Assembly: GCA_963734395.1 (NCBI GenBank)
Contig: CAVTGY010000002.1
Span: 558,001-622,000, forward strand
Length of the DNA: 64,000 nucleotides
Origin: Bog-756 sp963734395
GTDB lineage: Bacteria; Actinomycetota; Acidimicrobiia; Acidimicrobiales; RAAP-2
Direction of reading: 5' to 3'
This document shows positions 1 to 9,571 of this stretch, piece by piece. Under the pieces are notes generated by a model. The model was given only the letters and a program-made list of their open reading frames with translations. It ran no database searches and had not been told where the DNA came from. Each line of letters begins with the position of its first letter. The first letter of the stretch is position 1. The position numbers and the translations under genes are program-made.

Positions 1-423
1 CGGTTTGTCGACCGTGATGAAGTTCGAGGAGTCGAAGGAACCGAAGAAGAACGCCTTCCAGCTTTTCGTGCCGGCCTGCACCGCGGCGGAATAGAAGCTG
101 TTGGCCCACCCCGAGCGACCCAGACCCCAGATGTAGAGGAAACCGGTGCTGACCAGCAGGGCGACCAGAGCAGGCCGCACCCAGGCCGGATCCTGAGGCC
201 TGCCCCGGACCAGTCGGAACAGTCGGCCGGGCGGGGGAGCCGGGCTGGAAGAGTGGGGCGGAGACCCTCGCCTACCCCACTTCCGGGGGCGGTGAACCCG
301 CTCGGTGTCATCCGGCGCCCAGGCGTCGGGCGGGCGGATGGGCGGAATCCCGGGAGGGAGCGGATCGAGCGTGGTCGAAGCATGAACGGCCACGCCTGCC
401 GGAACCGGGAGTATCGAAGGCAT
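1..423 (-). CDS. ArnT/GT39-family membrane glycosyltransferase, N-terminal part (partial)
   Basis: The first 141 codons of a protein that continues beyond base 1. It opens with a Pro-rich, Arg-rich cytoplasmic tail of about 85 residues. One membrane segment follows (ALVALLVSTGFLYIWGL), then the motif GRSGWANSFYSAAVQAG and a later KAFFFGSFD...ITVDKP. That block is characteristic of actinobacterial ArnT-like dolichyl-phosphate-sugar transferases, which move a sugar from a lipid carrier onto an acceptor outside the membrane. The ATG at 423 opens the frame, which is unbroken to base 1. The next gene upstream is a GT2/GtrA protein, the usual partner that supplies the lipid-linked sugar. Family placement is good; donor and acceptor are unknown. 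Confidence 0.85.
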   Translation of the reverse strand, partial: MPSILPVPAGVAVHASTTLDPLPPGIPPIRPPDAWAPDDTERVHRPRKWGRRGSPPHSSSPAPPPGRLFRLVRGRPQDPAWVRPALVALLVSTGFLYIWGLGRSGWANSFYSAAVQAGTKSWKAFFFGSFDSSNFITVDKP

Positions 424-520
424 CGCCGGTGACTAGGGGTGTCGGTCATGATGGCGTCCTCGTCATCTCCCTGGATCGGTTCTTGTGGGTGCCTTCGCTC
501 TGGCCCGCCGGTGCCATCGG

Positions 521-1832
521 TCAGCTGGGAACCGAACTCGGGGCGGAACACCCAGGTCCGCAGGATGCCGTAACCGGATCACCGCAGCGCCGAGCGTTGG
601 CGATGCTCACTGCGCACAGCTCGGGAACCAGCGACGTCCATCCCATGGCGCGGATGGTGGCCAGAGCGCCGGTGGTAAATCCTGCGCTCACACCCAGCAG
701 GGCGGCCGCGGTGAGCATGCGGTGCGGGCGATCGAGTCCGAGGCGAGCCGTTCCCGCCATTCCGCGGTGAGCGGCGGTGTTGCCCACACTGCACAAACCG
801 ATGGCCACCGCGTTGGCCATGTAGCTGCCCAAGGCAGGCTCGAGCGCCGCGAACAATGCGAGGTAGGCCACGGTGCTGACTGCGCCGACTCCGGCGAACC
901 GGAGCAATTCGTCGGCGAAGACCTGGGTGGGTGGAGGTTCGATCCCGCCTCGCCATCCGTTGCCGATGTCGACGATCGAGGTCGCAGGGGTCACCGGGTT
1001 CACCGCGTGGATTGCGCGTGCCGCGTGGGCCGCGCTCGCCGGGCGGGTTGGCAGTGCCGGGTGGCGGCGAGCCCTTCGCCTGGCGGTAGGACCGAGCAGG
1101 CGCCAGATACCGCTGCAGGTCCTTGAGCGCGGTCGGGAGCAACTCGACCCGGGAGTCCGCATCATCGACCCAGTCCACCGGTACTTCGTGGATTCGCAGG
1201 CCGATGCGCTGCGCAGTGACCAGCACCTCGGTATCGAAGAACCACTCGTCGTCCTCGATCAGGGGGAGCAACTCGGCGGCGGCCTGACGGCGCATCGCCT
1301 TGAAGCCGCACTGGGCATCGGTGCACCTGCTCCGGAGCGCGGTCCGCAGCAGCAGGTTGTAGCCCCTGGATATGAACTCACGTCGGGTGCCCCGAACCAC
1401 ATGGGCACCGGAATCCGAGCCTGGTACCGATGGCGACATCGCTGTGTCCGGACAGGAGCGGGGCGACCAGGGGGAGCAACGCGTCCAACCCGGTGGCCAA
1501 GTCGACATCCATGTAGGACACCACCGTTGCCGTGCTCCGTGTCCACGCGGCTCGCAGGGCACGGCCCCGTCCCTTTTCGTCGAGGTGGATGGCGGAGACG
1601 CCGCTGAGGGTGTCCGACAATCGGGTGGCGATTCGCCAGGTGCCGTCGGTGCTCGCGTTGTCGGCGATGGTGATCCTGGCGACGAATGGGAACGAGGTGT
1701 CGAGGAAGGTGCGCAGGGTGGTGATGCTGTCCGCCAGCGGTCCCTCTTCGTTGTACACCGGAACCACGATCTCGACGTCTGCGTTGTCGAGTGGGTATCC
1801 CGGTGGGTGCGGGTGAGTGGGATGACGCTCAT
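521..1832 (-). CDS. GT2 glycosyltransferase / GtrA-like bifunctional protein (frame-broken)
   Basis: The N-terminal half is a family-2 glycosyltransferase. VEIVVPVYNEEG begins the nucleotide-sugar fold, NASTDGTW follows, and YMDVDLATG supplies the metal-binding acidic motif. The C-terminal half carries GtrA-like membrane segments (ELLRFAGVGAVSTVAYLALF onward). Fusions of this kind make and help flip polyprenyl-phosphate sugars. The coding sequence changes frame near 1805, 1410, 1060 and again near 590, while recognisable protein continues through each break, so indels are likely. The start used is the ATG at 1832. The true C-terminus could extend to about 435 after one more indel, since ILRTWVFRPEFG is readable in another frame. 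It sits between the sensor kinase and the GT39 gene. Confidence 0.8.
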
Positions 1833-2002
1833 GGCTTCGACTCTTGCTGGTCGGATTCGGACTTGGATGGGTGCCACCTGTGATTGCGATGAGAATTCGC
1901 GATACCGTTGGTCTGGTCCAACCCCATCGCCGACTGGCGTCGGCCGACGCCGCCGCCGGCGCATCTCCGACAGCCTGGTCACCTTGACCCGGAGTTGGTT
2001 GA

Positions 2003-3498
2003 TCAGTGGTCGGGACGGTGGGAAGGTGCACGATGAAGGTGGCGCCGCCATCGCTCGCCGCCGTTGGCTTCCACCGTTCCCCCGTGGGCGGCGACGATGG
2101 CACTGACGATCGAGAGCCCGAGGCCGGCCCCTCCGTGGGTACCCGTGACCGCGAGGGATCTGCACGATAGAACCGCTCGAACACGTGCTCGGCTTCCTCG
2201 GGTCCATCCCGGGACCGTCGTCGGAGACGGTGATGACCGCGCCGGCCTCGTCGCTCGTCGACGCTGACCCGCGTGGTGGTGCCGGGCGGGGTGTGGGCCC
2301 GCACGTTCCCGAGGAGGTTGTCGACGACTTGGCGCAGACCGGTGGCGTCCCCCATCACCTCGATGGGCCGGGGTGACTCGAAGGTGACCGGCCAGTCGGG
2401 ACCGACCGTGGCTGCGGTGTGCACCGCCTCGGCGCACAGGGACACCAGCTCGACCGGATCGCCATTCCATCGGGCGGCCCTCGTCCAGCCGTGCCAACAG
2501 TAGGAGATCGGCGACCAGGTGCTCCATTCGGGTGGTTTCGTTGCGAATCCCACCCATCAGCCGTTCGAGGTCTTCCTTCTGTTCGGAGGCACCCCTCCCG
2601 AACAACTCCGCATACGCGGAGATGGCCGCAATCGGCGTTCGAAGTTCGTGCGAGGCGTCGGCCACGAAACGACGCAGCTGTTGCTCCGAGGCGCGCAGTC
2701 GCCCTCTCCGAGGCGAGGCGGGCGGCGAAGGCGGATTCGATGCGGGAGAGCATCACATTGAGGGTGCGGGCCAGCCGTCCCACCTCGGTGGTGCTGTTCT
2801 CGCCCGGCACCCGCTCGGTGAGGTTGCCGGCGGCAATGGATTCGGCAGTCGTCTCCATGTCGCGGAGCGGTCGCAAGCCGATGTGGACGAGCCAGAGGCC
2901 GCCCAACAGAGCGATCAGCACCGCGCCGGCGGTCACCGCCAGCTCTACCAGCAACAGGCGATGGAGGGTGCTGCCGATGTCGCCCAGGGGCTGGGCCACC
3001 ACCAGCACGTCGCCGTCATCGAGGAGGGAGGCGCGCACCCGGAAGGTCGGGCCGTCGGCCACCGTGGCCGGGGCGTCGAAGTAGACGACTTGGGTGCCCT
3101 CCGAGGAGGACAGGCCGGCAATGGTGCCGGGGAGCGATGGGGTGTAGGGAGTGCCGTTGACGTACGCCGGACAGTTCTGTGATGCGATCACCACACCGTC
3201 GGTGGCCGACCGTACTTCCGCCGCCGACGACTGGAACGACGGCGCCGCGCCTCCGGGGAACTCCGCCCGATCGCTCGAGCGGTTGGCTGCCCAGGCCACC
3301 CCGGCCCGGGTTTAAACACGGGAGGGCGTATCCGTTGTTCACCTGTTGCTGGTAGAAGCCGTAGCTGCGATCGAGCTGCTGGTCGACCCGTTGGTTGAGG
3401 AACGACTCCAGCGCCGAATAGGTGACGACATCGGCCACGGCCAGCGCCACCAGGGCGATGGCGCCGATGGCGATCAGGAGTCGGGTCCGCAGGGACAC
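2003..3498 (-). CDS. HAMP-domain sensor histidine kinase (frame-broken)
   Basis: Membrane-bound sensor kinase partnered with the regulator just upstream. A membrane segment covers residues about 7-30 and an extracytoplasmic loop about 30-140. A second membrane segment (LAVTAGAVLIALLGGLWLV) and a HAMP linker (GLRPLRDMETTAESIAAG) follow. The phospho-acceptor motif is ADASHELRTPIAAI, and the ATPase part has an N-box (VVDNLLGN) and a G-box (GGAGLGLSIVSAI). The start is GTG at 3498, three bases after the regulator's stop. Frame changes near 3305, 2660, 2470, 2200 and 2080 interrupt an otherwise conserved protein. The stop is uncertain: one frame ends at 2003, another has no stop before the next gene. 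The stimulus is unknown. Confidence 0.85.
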
Positions 3499-3501
3499 GT
3501 A

Positions 3502-4203
3502 TTACGCCGTGGTCGGTTCACGCAGCGCGTAACCAACCAGCCGCACGGTGTGGATGACCGGTGGGCCGACCGATTCGAGCTTTTTGCGAAGGTAGCTGAC
3601 ATAGGTCTCCACCACGTTTCCATCCCCTCCGAAGTCGTAGTGCCACACGTGGTCGAGAATTTGGGACTTGGACAGGACGTGGCGCGGATTGAGGAGGAAG
3701 AATCGGAGGAGGTTGAACTCGGTGGCGGTCAGCGCGATTGCCTTCCCGGCCCGGGTGACCTCGTGGGCGTTCTCGTCCATCTCGATGTCGGCGAACTTGA
3801 GGATCCCTTCGTTCTCCGGCTCGCTGCCGATGCGTCGGAGGATGGCATGCACCCGGGCCACGATCTCTGCCAGTGCGAAGGGTTTGGTCACGTAGTCGTC
3901 GCCACCGACGGTGAGCCCGGCCACCTTGTCCTCGACGGCGTCGCGGGCGGTGAGGAACAGGATGGGGACCCGGATCCCGTCGGCCCGGAGCCTCCGGGTC
4001 ACCTCCAGACCGTCCAGGTCGGGAAGCATCACATCGAGCACGATGAGGTCGGGCTGTTGGTCCTGGGCCGCGGCCAGGGCCAGCCGGCCATTGGACGCCT
4101 CGTCGACGGCAAAGCCTTCGTAGCGGAGGGATGTCGAAACGGCGTCGACGATCGATGGCTCGTCGTCGACCACGAGAATGCGCTGGCTGCGAGTGGGTTC
4201 CAT
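3502..4203 (-). CDS. OmpR/PhoB-family response regulator
   Basis: Intact 233-residue two-component regulator. The receiver domain starts at RILVVDDEPS; the phospho-acceptor Asp is in LIVLDVMLPDLDG, the conserved Thr in LFLTARD and the Lys in YVTKPF. A winged-helix DNA-binding domain follows (LTATEFNLLRFFLLN, then VVETYVSYLRKKL and HTVRLVGYAL). I chose ATG 4203 because a purine-rich GGAAGAGAAG lies directly upstream; an in-frame upstream start at 4278 would add 25 residues with no family match. The kinase begins three bases downstream, so the pair is co-transcribed. An 11-bp-periodic TGTG repeat lies about 90 bp upstream and is a likely autoregulatory site. Confidence 0.93.
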   Translation of the reverse strand: MEPTRSQRILVVDDEPSIVDAVSTSLRYEGFAVDEASNGRLALAAAQDQQPDLIVLDVMLPDLDGLEVTRRLRADGIRVPILFLTARDAVEDKVAGLTVGGDDYVTKPFALAEIVARVHAILRRIGSEPENEGILKFADIEMDENAHEVTRAGKAIALTATEFNLLRFFLLNPRHVLSKSQILDHVWHYDFGGDGNVVETYVSYLRKKLESVGPPVIHTVRLVGYALREPTTA

Positions 4204-4290
4204 CTTCTCTTCCTGCTCAGGGGTGCTCAACGGTTGACCTGGGGTGTAACCCGCCGCCCCCCAGCATCCCACCCGCATTTGGAGGTTGGG

Positions 4291-4317
4291 TGTGGGTTAC
4301 CTGTGAGCCGCCTGTGA
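4291..4317. promoter_or_regulatory. Three TGTG half-sites at exact 11-bp spacing, candidate OmpR/PhoB-type operator
   Basis: TGTG occurs at 4291, 4302 and 4313, and the last two sit in identical CCTGTGA heptamers (4300-4306 and 4311-4317). An 11-bp direct-repeat period is the classic geometry for PhoB/OmpR-family dimers. The site lies between the divergent response-regulator gene (ATG 4203, minus) and the electron-transfer operon (ATG 4429, plus), so it could serve either or both. The repeats are seen directly; the regulator assignment is inference. Confidence 0.5.
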
Positions 4318-4428
4318 CGGGACATCAACCCCTTGGACTTCACAGTGAGCCCCCAGCCGACACGGAGGGGGCTCTGCAGACGGCCGTGTCCAATGGACTC
4401 ACCCCCAGCCCGGCCGAGAGGAAACGAC

Positions 4429-4783
4429 ATGCCCTATCAACAATCCCGACCTACGGGTCGACTCACACCGGTCGCCCGTCTTGGCCCGCAATCGGGCGGT
4501 GACCCGGGTCCGGCGCCTCACTGCGGCGATCGGGATCGTCTCCGCCGCCGCTGCCGTCGGACTCGGAATTCTGGTTGCCTCGGAGACGGCAGCGCATTCG
4601 GCGTCGGCGTCCAGGTCCTCCAACACCGCGGCATCGACCGCGCCGGCCTCGTCATCGTCATCGACGTCGGGTTCGTCGACCTCGTCCTCGAATTCGTCGG
4701 CGACCAACGGCCAGTCCACAACCACCACGTCGGCCCCGACGAGCACCAGAAGCACCGCCACCACCACCTCGGGACAGACATGA
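4429..4783 (+). CDS. Exported Ser/Thr-rich small protein
   Basis: First gene of the electron-transfer operon. ATG 4429 is preceded by a good AGAGGAAA ribosome site. A frame change near 4480 joins it to a basic-plus-hydrophobic N-terminus (VRRLTAAIGIVSAAAAVGLGI) that looks like a signal anchor. The rest, about 70 residues, is almost entirely Ser, Thr, Ala, Asn and Gly, an extracellular linker-like sequence. In related actinobacterial operons this position holds a secreted FMN-binding protein with such a linker, but here the frame stops at 4783 with no FMN-binding domain. The stop overlaps the apbE start (ATGA at 4780). Function unknown. Confidence 0.6.
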
Positions 4784-5761
4784 GCGACACCCTGCTCGAC
4801 GGCGATCCTCCCCGGAGGCCGATGCCGGCCGTCGATCGCCTCCCGCTCGATGCGAGCGATCGGCACGACGGCGACCGTTGCCGTCACCGCCATCGAACGA
4901 GCCGATGACGCCCTCGTGCTCTTGACCCACGACCTCGCCGCCCTCGACGACGCCTGCAGTCGATTCCGCCCCGACTCAGAGCTCAGGCAACTGGAGCGCA
5001 CCAGCGGCGGACGACCGGTCCCTGTCGGCCCGCTTCTCTTCGATTTGGTGGAGGTGGCCTGCGCGGTCGCCGTCCAGACCGCGGGCATCGTCGACCCCAC
5101 CATCGGGTCAGCACTCATCGAGCTCGGATACGACCGCGACTTCGGCGCGCTCACCGACCCCCTCTTCACCCCCGACTACCGGCCGCAGCCGGCTCCCGGC
5201 TGGTGGCAAATCCAGCTCGATCCCGATGACCGAACGGTGGCCATTCCTGCTCACGTCCACGTCGACCTCGGGGCCACGGCCAAGGCGTACGCCGCCGACC
5301 GTGCCGCGGTGCGCATCGCCGAAAGGCTCGGGTGCGGAGCACTGGTCAACCTGGGCGGCGATGTGGCGGTGGCCGGGCCGGTCCCGACCGAGGGATGGCC
5401 CGTGGGCATCGCCCGCGAATGCACGGTGCCGACCAACCAGGTCGACGAGGTTGTGGCCGTGTTCGCCGGCGGCTTGGCCACCTCGGGCACCACCGCCCGC
5501 TCCTGGGTCCTCAATGGGAGCGTGGTGCACCACATCGTCGATCCGTGGACTGGAAGGGAGGCCTTGCCGGTGTGGTCTCTGGTGTCGACGGCCGCGTCGA
5601 GTTGTGTGGAGGCAAATGCCTGGAGCACCGCGGCGGTGGTCTGGGGCGAGGACGCGGTCGGGAATCTCGGTGACCTCGGCATTCCCGCCCGCTTGGTGGA
5701 CGCCGAGGGGAACATCACCAGAGTTGGCGGGTGGCCCGAGGGTCAACGGACGGTCACCTGA
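4780..5761 (+). CDS. apbE: ApbE-family FAD:protein FMN transferase
   Basis: Transfers FMN from FAD onto a Thr in target proteins, making covalently flavinylated electron carriers. Family motifs: RAIGTTATVAV at the N-terminus, SRFRPDSEL, the VDPTIGSALIELGYD block, HVDLGATAKAYAADRA, LVNLGGDVAVAG and SGTTARSW...HHIVDPWTG near the active site. The length, about 320 residues, is normal. The ATG at 4780 overlaps the preceding stop. The conserved frame opens only around 4850, so one indel between 4800 and 4850 is likely; the alternative is ATG 4850. No target domain with a flavinylation motif is recognisable in the neighbouring genes. The stop overlaps the next start by one base. Confidence 0.9.
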
Positions 5762-6414
5762 TGCCGGGGACCTCGTCGACGACGCTGTGGTACGTCACCA
5801 GGGCAACCGGCATTGTGGCGCTGGTTCTGTTGTCTGCCAGCGTGGTCCTCGGGATCCTCACTTCCGGTCGGGCCAAGTCCCGCTCGTGGCCGGCATTTGC
5901 CCAGGCCGATCTCCACAAGCGGGTGTCCCTGCTGGCCACGGTCTTTGTGACCGTTCACGTTCTCAGCGCTGTTCGTCGATACCTACGTGAGCGTGGGTTG
6001 GGCGTCGCTGGTGGTGCCGTTCGTCTCTCATTACTCGCCCCTGTGGACAGGGCTGGGAACCGTCAGCCTCGACCTGCTCGTTGCCGTGATGGTGTCGAGC
6101 GCCCTGCGTCAACGCATCAGCGCCCGAGCCTGGCGAGGCATTCATTGGCTGGCCTACGGCAGTTGGCCGGTCGCACTGGCCCACGCCTTGGGCGAAGGAA
6201 GTGACAGCTTCAGGTCGTGGATGGTGGCGGTCGCCGGCGTGTGCATGGTGGCGGTGGTGGTATCCCTGGCCTGGCGGGTCCGGGGTCACCGACGGAGCAG
6301 GGAACGCGCCCTGCGACTCGGCGCCACCACCAGGGTGGTAGCGGACCGCAGCCACCGGCGCCGGCCGGCGCCCCACCGGCGTCGACCCGATTGCTGGAGA
6401 AGGGACCGGTATGA
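5761..6414 (+). CDS. Ferric-reductase-like transmembrane cytochrome b protein (frame-broken)
   Basis: Multi-helix membrane protein of the ferric reductase/YedZ-like class, expected to bind haem between helices and move electrons across the membrane. Visible helices: TGIVALVLLSASVVLGILTS, VSLLATVFVTVHVLSA, GTVSLDLLVAVMVSSAL, GIHWLAYGSWPVALAHAL and WMVAVAGVCMVAVVVSLAW. His residues in TVHVLSA, RGIHWLAY and ALAHALG are candidate haem ligands. The frame shifts near 5970 and near 6340, rejoining a frame that stops at 6414 and overlaps the next ATG by four bases. Translational coupling with apbE and the NuoF-like gene points to one redox chain. Confidence 0.8.
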
Positions 6415-7715
6415 GCACGCTGACCCTCGATCCCCCGGCGCGGCTGATCGCAACCCCCTCCGAATCCGGCCCGACCGCGGTTTGAAGGCGCATCTGGCCA
6501 TGCACGGGCCCTTGAACATCCCCTCGAGGGACGATCCCGAGTGGAGGTCGGCGATCGGGCGGCGCCGTGGCCCAGAGTGGGCTGCTCGGAAGGGGGGGAG
6601 CGGCGTTCCCCGCCGCAGTCAAGTGGGATGCGGTGTTGGCCGGCGCTCGACGGCCGATGGTCGTGGTGAACGCCATGGAAGGAGAGCCGGCCAGCGCCAA
6701 GGACCGCATGTTGCTGGTTCGCGCTCCCCACCTGGTGCTGGACGGAGCCGAAGTCGCCGCCGGTGTCATCGGTGCGTCGGAGATAGCGGTGTGCGTCCCC
6801 GGGCAGGCTGATACGTCGGCCGACTCGGTGGCTCGGGCCATCTCCGAACGGGGCGCTGCTGGCCGTCCCCGTTTCCGGATCTCGGTGCGACGACCTCCGG
6901 GCCGCTACGTGACCGGAGAGGAGTCGGCCCTGGCCAGTTGGCTCGACGGCGGTCGCGCCCTCCCCACCCTGCGGGTCGACAAGTCGATACCGCTGACCGC
7001 AGCCAGGACGCCGATCGTGGTGCACAACGCCGAGACGCTCTGCCAGGTCGCCCTCATCGCTCGCCACGGACCGTCGTGGTTCCGCCGACTGGGAACCCCA
7101 GAAGCTCCGGGTTCCACCTTGGTCACCGTCACCGGCGCGGTGCGCACCCCCGGCGTGGTGGAGGTCGAACTCGGTACGCCGGTCGCCGACATCGTGGCCC
7201 GAGCGGGCGTACCGGACGAGCTGGCCGCCGTCCTCATCGGGGGATACGGCGGATCGTGGCTCGACGGGTCGGCACTGACCACACCGTTCGCCGCCGGACC
7301 CCTGGCGACGGTCGGTGCCACCCAGGGCGTGGGCGTGATCATCGCCCTCCCGGTCACCTCGTGCGGCATCACCGAGACGGCCCGGGTGGCCCGGTACATG
7401 GCCGGCGAGAGCGCGGGCCAGTGCGGCCCCTGCGTGTTCGGCCTTCCCGCCCTGGCCGACGATCTCGAGCTGCTGGCGGGAGGACGGGCCGACCCCGGGG
7501 TGCTGGAGCGGATCGAGAGACGAGCGACGCAGATCAACGGCAGGGGTGCGTGCCGCCACCCCGATGGCGTGGTCGGTCTGGTACGCAGCGCGCTGACCGT
7601 CTTCGCCGCCGATGCCTGCCGTCATGCCCGGGGCCATCCCTGTCCCGGCTATCGCCGGTCGACGGTGATGACCTTTCCCCGGGCACCGCTCCCCAAGCCG
7701 GAGTGGTCCCGATGA
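6411..7715 (+). CDS. NuoF-like NADH-binding / SLBB iron-sulfur protein
   Basis: Related to the 51-kDa flavoprotein of complex I, probably feeding electrons from NAD(P)H or a ferredoxin into the membrane cytochrome. GLLGRGGAAFPAAVKW is the FMN/NADH glycine-rich motif and NAMEGEPASAKDR follows. An SLBB domain (VTVTGAVRTPGVVEVELGTP) and a C-terminal cluster motif GESAGQCGPCVFGL with a later Cys in GACRHP complete it. Canonical NuoF has Cys where this has Ala (ESAGQC for ESCGKC), so cluster ligation may differ. The N-terminal 50 residues are split by indels near 6480 and 6570. The ATG at 6411 overlaps the previous stop; the stop overlaps the ferredoxin start. Confidence 0.85.
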
Positions 7716-7954
7716 GCAGGCGCCACCCCGTCGCCCTCCGGCTCAGGGTGGATCCGGTGGCCTGCGACGCCTACGGGTTCTGTGCCGAGCTGCTCCCCGA
7801 GCGGGTCACGCTCGACGAGTGGGGCTACCCGATCGTCGACGGCACCCCGGTCGAGGGGGACCTGGTGGTGATGGCCACACGGGCGGCCGCCGAATGTCCA
7901 CGACGGGCGGTCCTGCTCGAGAGCGTTGCTGATCGGCAGGTTCACTACTCGTAG
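7712..7954 (+). CDS. [3Fe-4S]-type ferredoxin
   Basis: Intact 80-residue acidic ferredoxin. The Cys pattern is CDAYGFC, then a distant CP in AAECPRRAV. This C-x5-C...CP arrangement, lacking the fourth ligand of [4Fe-4S] ferredoxins, is typical of actinobacterial single-cluster 3Fe-4S ferredoxins that serve P450s and related oxidoreductases. ATG 7712 overlaps the stop of the NuoF-like gene by four bases, so it is probably that protein's electron partner. It is the last gene of the operon. Confidence 0.9.
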   Translation: MSRRHPVALRLRVDPVACDAYGFCAELLPERVTLDEWGYPIVDGTPVEGDLVVMATRAAAECPRRAVLLESVADRQVHYS

Positions 7955-7963
7955 GCTGTCCGG

Positions 7964-9370
7964 GTGGGGTGGCGACGGTCGGTAGCACCCAGGCAGGACA
8001 GGACCGAGACCAGCCTGTTGGCTCCGGAGCGCCGGGCACTCACCCTGGGTCTGGTGTTGACCATCACCCTGGTCGCCTCCGAGGCGCTGGCGGTGGTGAC
8101 CATCATGCCCGACGTGGCCCGCAACCTGGGCGGGATCCATCTGTATGGCTGGGTCTTCAGCGCCTTCGCTCCTGGGCTGCATGATCGGCATCGTGGCCGC
8201 CGGGCGGGAGGCGGATCGAAGCGGGCTGGCCCGACCGTACGTCGCCGGCTTGTCCCTGTTCGGTGCCGGATTGGTGGTGGCCGGTCTCGCTCCTTCGATG
8301 GCGGTGCTGGTGATCGGACGGTCGTTGCAGGGCTTCGGCGCCGGAGCGGTGCCGGCGGTGGCCTACGTCGCCATCGGCCGCAGCTTTCCCGAGCTCCTTC
8401 GGGCGCGGATGATGGCCGTCCTGTCGACCGCGTGGGTGGTGCCCGGACTCGTCGGGCCGCTGTTGAGCGCCGGCGTGGCCCACCTCTTCGGCTGGCGCTG
8501 GGTGTTTTCTGGGCCTGCTGCCCCTGGTCGCCATCACCGGTGTGCTCGCCCTGCCAGGGCTGGCCGGATTGGGACGGCCGGACAAGCCTCCGGAGAATGA
8601 ACATCGACTGGTGGACGCGCTTGGCGCCGCCGTCGGGACCGGCCTGGTCATCGGAGGCCTGACCGCGGGGCGTCCCCTGGTGGCGTTGCCGGTGGCCGTG
8701 GTGGGGGTGGCGATCCTGATTGCCGACCCTGCGCCGTCTGGTGCCCCCGGGTACGCTGCGGGCCCGCCCGGGGCTCCCCGCCACCATTTTGAGCCGTGGC
8801 ATGCTCACCTTTGCCTACTTCGGAGCCGATGCATTCGTGACCCTGGCCATCGTCACCGTCCGTCACCACAGCCTGGCCGAGGCCAGCATTGCCGTAACCG
8901 GCTCGACGCTGGGATGGACGGCGGGGTCATGGATCCAGGCCCAGTTCAATCAGCGATGGGAGGGGCGCCGACTGGTGCGGTCGGGCTTGACCCTGATCAT
9001 GCTCGGCGGGTGTGGGATGTTGGCCGTTCTCGTTCCCGGCGTGCCGGTGCCGTTGGCCTTTTTGGCGTGGTCGATCGCCGGTTTGGGCATGGGACTGGCC
9101 TACGCCCCGATCAGTCTGATGATGCTGCGTGAAGCGCCCTCGGGCCGGGAAGGATGGGCGTCGGCTTCCCTCAATCTCTCCGACGTACTCGGTTCCTCAC
9201 TCGGCGCCGGATTGGGTGGGGCGGCCATCGCCGTGGCTTCGACGCAGGGGTGGTCTCTCCCGACCGGGTTGGCGGTGGCGTTCGCCCTGCCCACGGTGAT
9301 GGCCGCCGCCGCCCTGGTGGTCAGTGGTCGCCTGCCGGTCCGGGTTACCGATCCGGCCATCGAGGCCTGA
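7964..9370 (+). CDS. MFS transporter (frame-broken)
   Basis: Major-facilitator permease of about 465 residues. N-terminal helices include LTLGLVLTITLVASEALAVV, followed by PDVARNLGG. The conserved helix-4/5 block GRSLQGFGAGAVPAVAYVAI is clear, and the C-terminal half has TFAYFGADAFVTLAIVTV and IAGLGMGLAYAPISLMML. The gene runs through several frames with breaks near 8170, 8510 and 8740, each preserving hydrophobic helix content. The start is a weak GTG at 7964, ten bases after the ferredoxin stop, so it may belong to the same transcript. The substrate cannot be inferred; the family contains many drug/proton antiporters. Confidence 0.8.
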
Positions 9371-9427
9371 CCCCGTCGGCGACCCCGTCGGCGTACCCCG
9401 ACCAAGGAGCACCGGGGCCATAGGTTC

Positions 9428-9520
9428 AATTTTCGGAATTCGCCGAATTATCGTTTGTAGCCGATAACTGGCCATAGAATTATCGTCTACACATCGATAA
9501 ATTGACCAATTTTTCGGAAC
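9428..9520. repeat. AT-rich island with tandem TTATCG/CGATAA dyads
   Basis: A low-GC stretch between two converging genes. Two inverted repeats share arms TTATCG and CGATAA: 9448-9453 with 9462-9467 (8-base spacer) and 9480-9485 with 9495-9500 (9-base spacer), 32 bp apart. A third small dyad, TTCGG 9432-9436 with CCGAA 9443-9447, precedes them, and another TTCGG lies at 9513-9517. No T-run follows, so these are not obvious intrinsic terminators. Role unknown. Confidence 0.5.
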
Positions 9521-9571
9521 AAGACACAGAGGGCGGAGACGCCCGATGCCGACGGTCGAGGCCGTGTTCGC

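Noticed and set aside
579..2207. 542-codon minus-strand frame read as one protein
   Set aside because: Only its central portion matches the glycosyltransferase; both ends are shadow translations of neighbouring frames.
1378..2553. Apparent kinase-glycosyltransferase fusion in a single open frame
   Set aside because: The kinase C-terminus and the GT2 N-terminus share a frame only because the intervening stop was probably shifted out. Related loci have separate genes and an ATG with a normal N-terminus lies at 1832.
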